A DNA stretch of 64,000 bases from Adiantum capillus-veneris. Its lineage: Eukaryota > Streptophyta > Polypodiopsida > Polypodiales > Pteridaceae. Positions 56,687-64,000 of the stretch are shown piece by piece. The notes below the pieces were generated by a model. That model saw nothing but the letters and a program-made list of their open reading frames with translations, was not told the DNA's origin and ran no database searches. Positions within the stretch are counted from its first letter, which is position 1, and each line of letters begins with the position of its first letter. The translations under genes and the position numbers were made by a program. The stretch covers positions 75,337,912-75,401,911 of the forward strand of contig CM043963.1 in NCBI GenBank assembly GCA_014529385.2, given 5' to 3'.

Positions 56687-57919
56687 ATGTTTGACTCACT
56701 GTGCGTCTTTAAGCGTCGGAAATCGATGGAATCCACGTCAAAGGCAGCTTCTGAGATCAAGGCATGCTTGTATGAGGACTTTGAGGAGGCTCGACAGGCA
56801 TGGAATGGTCAGGCGCCTGCTCTTGAGGTGCGCATTCCGGTACAGGACCTCATGGACCCAGTTGCGCAATACGCTATGAATGCGGTTATTCTGTTTTTCT
56901 CGGGGAAAATGCCTACTGCGCAAGATGTCGGCCAATGGGTCGATTTTCTCCTTACGCGACAAGCTGTCCGTGGTGTCTACTTTGGGACACGTGGATTTTA
57001 TGAAGTTTTGCTCGCAGATATGAAAGCTCGAAATCTTTTGCTTGAGATGTATCCCCTCTTTTTTAATACGCAGATGACACATGTTCTCCCGTGGGCACTC
57101 ACTAAAGACTACCAGAGTCTTATTCGTCACAAATGCCCGGTGTGGGTGAAAATTGTTGATTTCCCGCGCACGTGGAGACATTTTCTGCCGCTGTTGGCTG
57201 CGCAGCTTGGAAAGGTTATCTGTCCTCCAAAGTTGGATGCGAATACCAACAGGTTTTGCATTCTATGGGACACAGACAAGATTACCCCTGATGATATTAT
57301 GGTTCACTCAGGTGATCCATGGGTAGGCAAGCGCCCCTTTAAACTTAAATGGGGAAAATTTGCGAATTCATGTTTTCGATGCGGCAAATTTGGTCATATG
57401 CAATCCGAATGTCCAGAGCCAGTCTTGCAACCCCCTCCCTCTGCTGTTCCTTTGTCCACCTCTATCCCTACTGCAAAACCCACAAGTGAAGCCAAGCAAA
57501 GTGGAGTTTCTACTGCTAAAGTGGCATCGAATGTGGACAATGATAAAGGCAAGGTATAGCAAGTTATTGATTTTGGGAATGGGACTGCTGCTAAAGGCAA
57601 AAATGTTGGACCTGCTCATGTCAATACATGGGTGGTGCCCGAAAAAGGACTGAAGATTCGCACGCCACTTTCTTCTTGTAATTACGTTCCTTCTGTTAAT
57701 GCTAACAAGAATGCATCGTTTAAGCAACTTCCATGCAATGACAATCGCACGCTGATTGATGCATGGGACAAAGCGATGCACTCTTACAAAGATGTACTCC
57801 TTGGTGAGGCTTCCACATCGCATGTGAACACTGTGGACACGTTTCCTGCCCTGACTCAGAGGATGGGTCCTCGTACAGATGCAGTGGATGGAGACGTGTC
57901 TATGGGCACATCCACTTGA
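56687..57919 (+). pseudogene. I ORF1, one premature stop
   Basis: 411 codons in one frame with a single TAG at 57557-57559, at KGKV-stop-QVIDFGNG. Start MFDSLCVFKRRKSMES. Order: basic N-terminus, PVAQYAMNAVILFFSG, DUF4283-like region (IVDFPRTWRHFLPLLAAQLG; NRFCILWDTDK), GKRPFKLKWGKFANSC, intact CCHC knuckle (CFRCGKFGHMQSEC), Pro/Ser/Lys linker, NYVPSVNANKNASF and DAWDKAMHSYKDVLLGEAST. The TAG is shared with G on the other strand. Expected role: RNA-binding protein of the LINE particle. Confidence 0.86.
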
Positions 57920-57948
57920 TTTTCATACTTGTCGCTTTTTTTGTACAT

Positions 57949-60900
57949 ATGTTTCCAATGCAAAGTCATATTAAATGCATCTCATACAATGTGCGTGGGT
58001 TATGCAACCTTGCCAAATGGCGACTGACCTGGCACTATGTACATACATGTAGGGCAGACATAGTTGTATTGCAAGAGCATAATCAACACGAGTTTGTTGG
58101 TCAATGTTCCTATTTTGCCGAATATTGGATTGCGTATGCTGGCTCGCAAGATTTCTCTGGTGTATTGATGCTGGCTAGACATGAGCTTCAACCTGTTCTG
58201 TTATACAATGATCCGCATGGTCAGCGGATGGTTGTACAGTGTTTGTTGAATGGTCGAGTTCATGAATTTGGAGGTACATATGCATATACGGCCTCTGGGC
58301 AAAGAGCTGCTTTATGGCGAGAAATCTCGTCTCACCCATGGACCTCGAATGCATTTCTGTGTGGATATTTCGATAATACTCCTGGTTTGCTTGACAGCAC
58401 CACAGGAAATTCGCATATGCTGTGCGGAGAAACACAATTGGGATCTTCTTGTTGCCTCTATTTAAATGATTGATATATGGTGTTCTTTGCATCCTGATGC
58501 CTCTCGTTTTACCTTTCAGCAAGCTGCTCATTCCTCTTATAGAGCACGATTGGATCGTTGCTATTTGCTTAATGGGAAACAGTATGAAGAATTTGTTTGT
58601 GACATGAAGATAGATTATGCTCTACAGCTATCGGATCATTATCCTCTTTGGCTGTCGTTGTATTTTGGACAGTCTCTTTGTGATCGGCCTCTTCACAGGA
58701 AACGTTTGTTGCATGTTAATAATGCCTATTTTACTCATGAAGCTTTTCGTCACATGATTGCCGATATTAATCCTCCGTTGTTGGCTCAAATGCATATTGA
58801 TTTGGATGCTGCTTGGTATCGTTTTGTCATGAGAGTACAAAGTGTGATTTCTGACTATGGTAGGCAGCATATGCAGCGTATTCGGGAGAATGTCGTTGAT
58901 GCGAAACAGGTTAGTCAACGATTACAACAGTTGGCTGATTTCCGCCCACTGTCTGACTCTGAAATGCAGGAGTTATGTGAAGCTCAAGTGTGTATTCAGC
59001 AAAATGATAAGAGGAAGCTTGCTAAGTGGCAGACGCGTGCACGTCAATAGGCTGTTATGGATAAAGGTTGTGCTTCGAAGAAATTTTTTCAGCATTTGCA
59101 TCATTCAAGAGTCTCACAGTCGATTAAACAGGTTATGCTTCCCTCGGGTGCTTGGACTTCTTCGAAGCGGGAACTTGCTGAGGTTATGCTTTCACATTAC
59201 CGTAAGGTGTTTGCTGCTCCATCTCAACCTTCTTCGGCAGCTTGACGAGCCCGTGAATTGTTGCTTTCTTATGTTCGTCCGATCCTGCCTTCGCAGGAGG
59301 CACATGGATCCTTTCTCTGTCTCTGAATTGCATGGTGCCTTGCTTGCATTGGGCCGGTGGAGATCTCCTGGTTGGTACGGACTTACTGTCGAATTTTTCC
59401 CCTCATTTTGGGATGCTCTTAAACAACCCCTAATCTTCATGATAGATGTGGCATGGGAAAAACAGGATCTACCAATTTCATGGAAAGAGGGCTTACTTAA
59501 GTTGTTGCCCAAGCAACCGCTTTGCAAGCAATTCTCTCATTGGCGGCCCATAAGTTTGATGCCGGTGATATACAAGATTTTGGTTAAAATGTTGGTCCAC
59601 GCATCAAGGACTATTTGTTTAAAGGACTTCATCAAGCTCAGTATGGTTTCATTCCTCGTCGTCAAATCATGGACAATTTGGCCAATCTTATGATTGGCAT
59701 GGAGTATGCTAAGTATACGCAACAAGATGTGTTGGTCATGCAAGTTGATATTGAAAAGGCCTTTGACACTGTGCACTGGGACTTCATTGCTACCACAATG
59801 AGATGTCTAGGATTTGGTCCTGAGTTGGCCAATGTGGTTTATTTCTTGTATGATTGTAGTACATCTTCGGGAATCCTGGGCGGGGAATTGACAGAATCGT
59901 GGCCGCTTGGTTGTTCGGTTAGGCAAGGTTGCCCTATTAGTGCTTTGCTGTATGCAATTGCCTCCCATCCTTTGTTGATGTATCTTGATCACTTGACCTC
60001 TGCGCAGCGTCTTCATGGTTTGCAGCTACCATCGGGTCATACTTTTATTGGGCAGGCTTATGCAGATGACTCACTATTTATGCCCCACAATCAACAAAAC
60101 GATGTTCAAGAGATTATGAACGCTTTGAAATTGTTTGCGATTGTGGCTGGTCTTAACGTCAATTTCCGTAAATCAAAGCTTCTGCTGCTTCGTTCTTGTG
60201 ATTGGCATGCTCTGCTGTGGCCAGGAGAGATTGTTCTTCCAAATGTAATCACTAGGCATTTGGGTTATCCAATTGGATGGAATGTTACTCACATGCAGAA
60301 AGTGGATTGGGTTATGAATCGCTTGATTGTTAAATTGCATTACCGGAAGCTTTCTACCTGGCCGCTACATGTTCGAACGCCTGCGAATTGTTCAGAGTAT
60401 CCTCATGGCATATGTTCAGTTCTTTTTGCCATTGTTGCATTGGCCCCGTCATTGTCTTGACTCTCTCATGTCGGCCATTTTGTCTCATTTGTGGCGAACG
60501 CGTGCTCACAAAAAAGGTTTGCGCTTGATATCGATGGCAAAACTTTGTACACCAAAGCGCTTTGGTGGTTTGAATATTTTGGACCTGCGTAGGCATGTCA
60601 TTGCTAGGAAGTCTATGCTTTTGCCTACACTTGTACAACAATCTCAGCCTTGGACTCTTATGTTTGCACGCTTGAGTCAGCATGTGGTTACATCCTCATT
60701 TGGTCACTGGCAATCATCCATGTGGGAGGCAATATTTGGTAAGATGGATGGTCATATTCCTGGATGCCCACTTTCTTCCACCTTGCTTTCTGCATGGAAA
60801 CAGGTTACGATTCATCTATCGTGGAATGCTCGGAGGGAAGGACAATCACTTCGCGCGGAGAGCCTTCACTGGAGGCGGGCTTTTTCTCTTACTTTGGTCG

Positions 60901-61741
60901 ACTGCTCGCCTCGCCAGGCGTATTTCCTCTCCTGCCGTGGCATTTGAGTGGTTGAGGATGTGGTGGATGCAACTGATTTTACTTTCGAGTTTCCATTTGT
61001 CGCTCGCCGCTTTGGATTGGGCATGCACTATTGCCAGTTTTGGAGAGAATTACAACAAATGTTGATAGGTTTCTTGCCCGTTTCACCTTTGGCTGATGGT
61101 GATCGCATGTCTGGCTGGAGCTTGGGGAAATGCCTTTTCAAGATATTTCTGTCGGCCGGGCATATGCTCGTCTTCTGCCTTATCCATGGATTGCTGATCA
61201 TTGCAACGCTATTTGGCACCTGCATAAATTAGATATTTGGTGGCGCAGGATTATATCTGCAATATGGGAAAGCCATTTGCCGCTGAAAGAGCGTTTGTTT
61301 CTTTGGTGGTGTTTACTTGGTGTGCTCCCAGTGGGTACCTTTCTTAGGATGCGCCGTATCCGCCCTTCAGCATGTGTCCGTTGCTTATCTGCCGAGGAGG
61401 ATGTTTGTCACCTCTTGTGGGATTGTTGTGTCACTCGAGACTTCCTTCGTCGGGTATCTGCGTGTATGCGGCTACGTTTTCCCACTACGGTCTTCCATAA
61501 GCGGTTTTGGGTTTTTGGTATCTTCTCGCCTGCGTTGCAGTGCTTTGCAGCCTTCTTCATGTGGATCAGGTTCTGGGCGTTCTGGAGCCTGTGGCAACAG
61601 CGTAATGGCTATATGTTCCATTGCATTCATACAGATCCCCTACCTTTCTTCAAGATTTCCCTTCGGCAATCTTTGTGGTTCGCCTTGGAAGTTGGTGATA
61701 TCACGGCAGAGATACATCAGCTTTCTTATGAATGCTTTTAG
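57949..61741 (+). pseudogene. I ORF2, several frameshifts
   Basis: Start MFPMQSHIKCISYNVRGLC. Endonuclease to about 58680: QEHNQHEF, GYFDNTP in place of GDFNNTP (catalytic site altered), YRARLDR, LSDHYPLW; there is a frameshift near 58425. Linker with a TAG near 59050. Frameshifts near 59300 and 59600. Reverse transcriptase 59615-60400: YGFIPRRQIMDNLANL, AFDTVHWDF, VRQGCPISALLYAIAS, QAYADDSLFMP. Thumb and zf-RVT at 60327-61741 (WESHLPLKERLFLWWCLLG; CVRCLSAEEDVCHLLWDC), ending EIHQLSYECF. Inactive. Confidence 0.84.
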
Positions 61742-61793
61742 ATATTTTGTACAACCGAACACTGTTGTGTTCCTTTCCTTGTAAATCTTTTTG

Positions 61794-61847
61794 GTGGGTT
61801 TTCCTCTCTTTGAGGTTTCCCACAGATAGATAAATCAAATTGATTTA
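61794..61847 (+). other. I 3' double stem-loop
   Basis: Stem 1: GTGGG (61794-61798) with CCCAC (61819-61823), enclosing CCTC/GAGG. Stem 2: TAAATC (61831-61836) with GATTTA (61842-61847) and a five-base loop. An A-rich end follows. Equivalent structures with changed but still pairing bases occur in the A, B, G and H subfamilies. Likely recognised by the reverse transcriptase to start copying. Confidence 0.65.
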
Positions 61848-61862
61848 CAAAAAAAGAAAAAA

Positions 61863-61903
61863 GTGTGTGTGGTAGAGGTGTGTATGTGTGTCTGTGTGTT
61901 TGG
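61863..61903. repeat. GT-rich junction between I and J
   Basis: Interrupted GTGTGTGTGG, GTGTGTATGTGTGT, GTGTGTTT runs at the I 3' end, which lead into the 5' region of J. Confidence 0.8.
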
Positions 61904-62430
61904 AGTGTGAGAAATCGTGAAGAGAATCTGATGCGCTCCTTGGTCCTGTGCGAGCCATCAGCCCCTGTGTATCTGCATCTGCGCGAGTTTCCCTGCCTGT
62001 GCGTGGTTCAGCAGCACCTGCACGGGTCTCGTCCCTCTGCCTCTGCGCGAATCAGCCTGCAGCAGGTCAGCCTGCGAGTGCTCTGTCTGCACAGTGACGT
62101 CAACGCCAGCTTGTTACACCTCGGCACGCCTTGCTGCAGCAATCTCTTTGACAGTCCAGCGTTTCCACAGACCTGTTCGTTGTGTGTTCTCTGTTAGGGA
62201 TTGGTGTTCACCTCTACGACAGATTGTGTGTGATGATTTCTCCAGGCTAGTTGTAATTTTTTCTCCAGTAGGCTTGTGTACAGCAAGGTTTCTTTGGTAC
62301 AGTACTGTGGGCAGTGTATATACTTCTGCTTCTTTGGATTTTTTAGTAGTCGGCAGTTCATAAACGTTAGGTTCTCGGCGTATGTCAGATTTTGGTGCCC
62401 TTTATTATCGCATATTAAAGAAGAAAACAG

Positions 62431-63641
62431 ATGGCACCTAAGTCTTCAGAAATGGGTGAAATCCGAGCTTGTTTGCTAGAGGATTTTGAGGGTGCACGGA
62501 ATGCTTGGGAGGGGCACGAACGTGCTACTGAAGTGCTCATTCCTGTTCAAGCATTGATGGACCCAGTGGCCGAATATGCTTTGAATGCGATTATTCTGTT
62601 TTTCCTGGGCAGGATGCCCACTACGCAAGACGTGGGTCAATGGGTGGACTTCTTGCTTAAACGCCAGGTAATTTGAGGCGTTTACTTGGTGCCAGAGGAT
62701 TCTATGAAGTTTTGTTGGCAGATATTGATGCCCGTAACATGTTGCTTGAGTTGTCTCCTCTGTTTTTTGGTACTCAGATGACACATGTATTGCCGTGGAC
62801 ATTTCCTAAGGACTATCAAAGCCTGATCCGTCATAAGTGCCCGGTATGGGTGGAAATCCTTGATTTTCCACGCACTTGGCGCCATTCCTTCCTATGCTTG
62901 CCGCTTGTTTGGGAAAAGTGATTTGTCCTCCCAAACTCAATGCCAATACCAATCGTTTTTGTGTGCTTTGGGACACGGATATTCCCACCTCTAAGGGTAT
63001 TACTGTCAATTCGGGGGACTCACTCATTGGGAAACGCCCTTTCAAGCTGAGATGGGGAAAATTTGCAAATTCATGCTTTCGTTGTGGGAAATTTGGACAC
63101 ATGCAATCTGAATGTTCCGATCCTGTTTTGCAACCCCCTCTTTCGGTTGTCCCTCAGCCTGCGGTCTCTACTGAGAGAGAAGTCCCTAATACAATATCTG
63201 CCGATGTTGCAGCTTCTGCATTGCCTAATGTCATACCTTTGGAGAAAGGCAAGGTTAAACCTGTTGCTTCCACAAACCCTCCGAGTAAAGGAAAGTCGCT
63301 TTCTTCTTCGGAAACCAAAAATAAGGGGAAAAATGTGAGACTCGGCGGAAGGGTCTCCTTGGATAACCCCCAAGAAGACTGTTAAGATGCGCTTGCAGCT
63401 TTCTTCTCGTAATTATGTACCTCCTGAGGTTAAATCTGCAAGACAAAAACCCCTTCTTTGTAATGATAATTGCACTCTTGCGGATGCATGGATAAGGTGG
63501 TGCGCTCTTACAGGGATGCAGTGGATCATGGGACTTTTCAAGCATCTGAAAGCTTAGTTTCCTCTGAGACAGGCATGCAGAATACTGTGGCTGGAGTCGC
63601 GGGCTGCTGATTTTCATGTGCTTATGGGCACATCAGCTTAG
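62431..63641 (+). pseudogene. J ORF1, broken
   Basis: Start MAPKSSEMGEIRACLLED, a diverged N-terminus. PVAEYALNAIILFFLGRMP is followed by a stop after LLKRQVI near 62676 and a frameshift. The DUF4283-like region is in two frames (62673-62921, 62876-63385): ILDFPRTWRH, NRFCVLWDTDIPTSKG. The knuckle is CFRCGKFGHMQSEC, then SDPVLQPPLSVVP. A further shift near 63340 precedes the C-terminal SRNYVPPEVKSARQ and CNDNCTLADAW. It ends MGTSA-stop at 63641. The most divergent ORF1 in the window. Confidence 0.8.
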
Positions 63642-63677
63642 TCCCTTCCTTATTTTGTCTCTTTACATATCTCTTGA

Positions 63678-64000
63678 ATGCATAGTTGTGTAAAATGCAT
63701 TTCATATAATGTGTGTGGGTTATGTAACCCTGATAAGTGGAGACTAACCTGGCACTATGTACATACATGTAAGGCAAACATTGTGGTTTTGCAAGAGCAT
63801 AATCAACATGATTATGCTGGGCAATGCTCGTATTTTGCGAGATACTGGATAGCATATGCTGGTTCGTTGGGCTTTTCGGGTGTTCTCATTATGGTTAGGC
63901 ATGAGTTGCAGCCAGTTTTGGCGTATAATGATCTAGCGCGTCGTTGGATGGTGGTTCAGTGCACGACCAATGGTTAGGTTTATGAATTTGATGGTGTTTA
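63678..64000 (+). pseudogene. J ORF2 start (endonuclease), partial
   Basis: Begins MHSCVKCISYNVCGLCNPDK. The QEHNQHDYAG catalytic motif is present. It is open to a TAG at 63976-63978 (TTNG-stop-VYEFDGV; other copies have NGQVYEFGGV), a Gln-to-stop change. It continues past the right edge of the window. Confidence 0.8.

Larger units (their letters stand above)
56250..61862 (+). mobile_element. LINE I, full length, plus strand
   Basis: Complete element: 5' region 56250-56686, ORF1, ORF2, 3' hairpins (61794-61847), an A-rich end (61849-61862) and then GTGTGTGTGG. Closest to G on the other strand. (GT)n borders both ends. The sense-strand relation (A run followed by TG repeats) is the same as in all minus-strand copies. 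Confidence 0.84.
61904..64000 (+). mobile_element. LINE J, cut by window edge
   Basis: 5' region (61904-62430), ORF1 and the beginning of ORF2 of a further copy, plus strand. It lies head to tail with I: the I 3' end sits in the GT-rich start of J. The 3' part is outside the window. Confidence 0.8.

Overview
Nuclear DNA of a land plant with a large, repeat-rich genome. The repeats are plant-type two-ORF LINEs, a plant LTR retrotransposon with an initiator tRNA-Met primer site, and long (CA)n and (CT)n microsatellites. A split host gene has canonical GT/AG introns. A fern, lycophyte or gymnosperm would fit, but the sequence does not settle the lineage. No rRNA, tRNA, CRISPR array or bacterial operon was seen.

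Host gene. Four short minus-strand exons (45841-45970, 45649-45721, 45460-45552, 4710-4793) join in phase. Together they encode the central part of a bacterial-type thiamine-diphosphate enzyme resembling acetolactate synthase. Three introns separate them. Two are about 100 bp. The third (4794-45459) is 40.7 kb, and 37.8 kb of it is a nest of LINEs (6925-44730) with (CA)n at both edges. Removing the nest leaves an ordinary 2.9-kb intron. The rest of the gene was not found and may lie outside the window. A decayed duplicate of one exon lies at 46013-46120.

LINE nest. All elements in 6.9-44.7 kb are on the minus strand, head to tail. I call them A1, A2, B, A4/A3, C1, D, C2, G and H from left to right. 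Each 3' end is a short A run directly followed, in element sense, by (TG)n. Two more copies of the same superfamily, I and J, lie on the plus strand at 56.2-64.0 kb with the same sense-strand rule. ORF1 has a DUF4283/RRM-like region and a CCHC knuckle. ORF2 has an APE-type endonuclease, a reverse transcriptase and a zf-RVT domain. All copies are damaged. B, H and I are the best preserved. D and the A4-B boundary are mosaics.

Second LINE family. T1 (1-2044) and T2 (52523-55393), both plus strand, carry a different reverse transcriptase (YADD) and a C-terminal Cys/His finger. They end in CT-rich repeats. T2 has (CT)n on both sides.

Other regions. A gag-only LTR element (49178-51834, minus) has an LTR pair, a primer site and 5-bp target duplications (TGTTC). 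A related gag relic lies in the opposite orientation at 47820-48980. A 174-bp retroposon tail with a 14-bp target duplication sits at 6059-6260. About 2.1-4.7, 46.1-47.8, 51.8-52.5 and 55.5-56.2 kb hold no gene I can support.

How the parts relate: a LINE lineage that inserts into (TG)n, and also carries TG-rich 5' regions, appears to have landed repeatedly in one intronic microsatellite and then in its own 5' ends. This would have built an oriented nest without destroying the exons.
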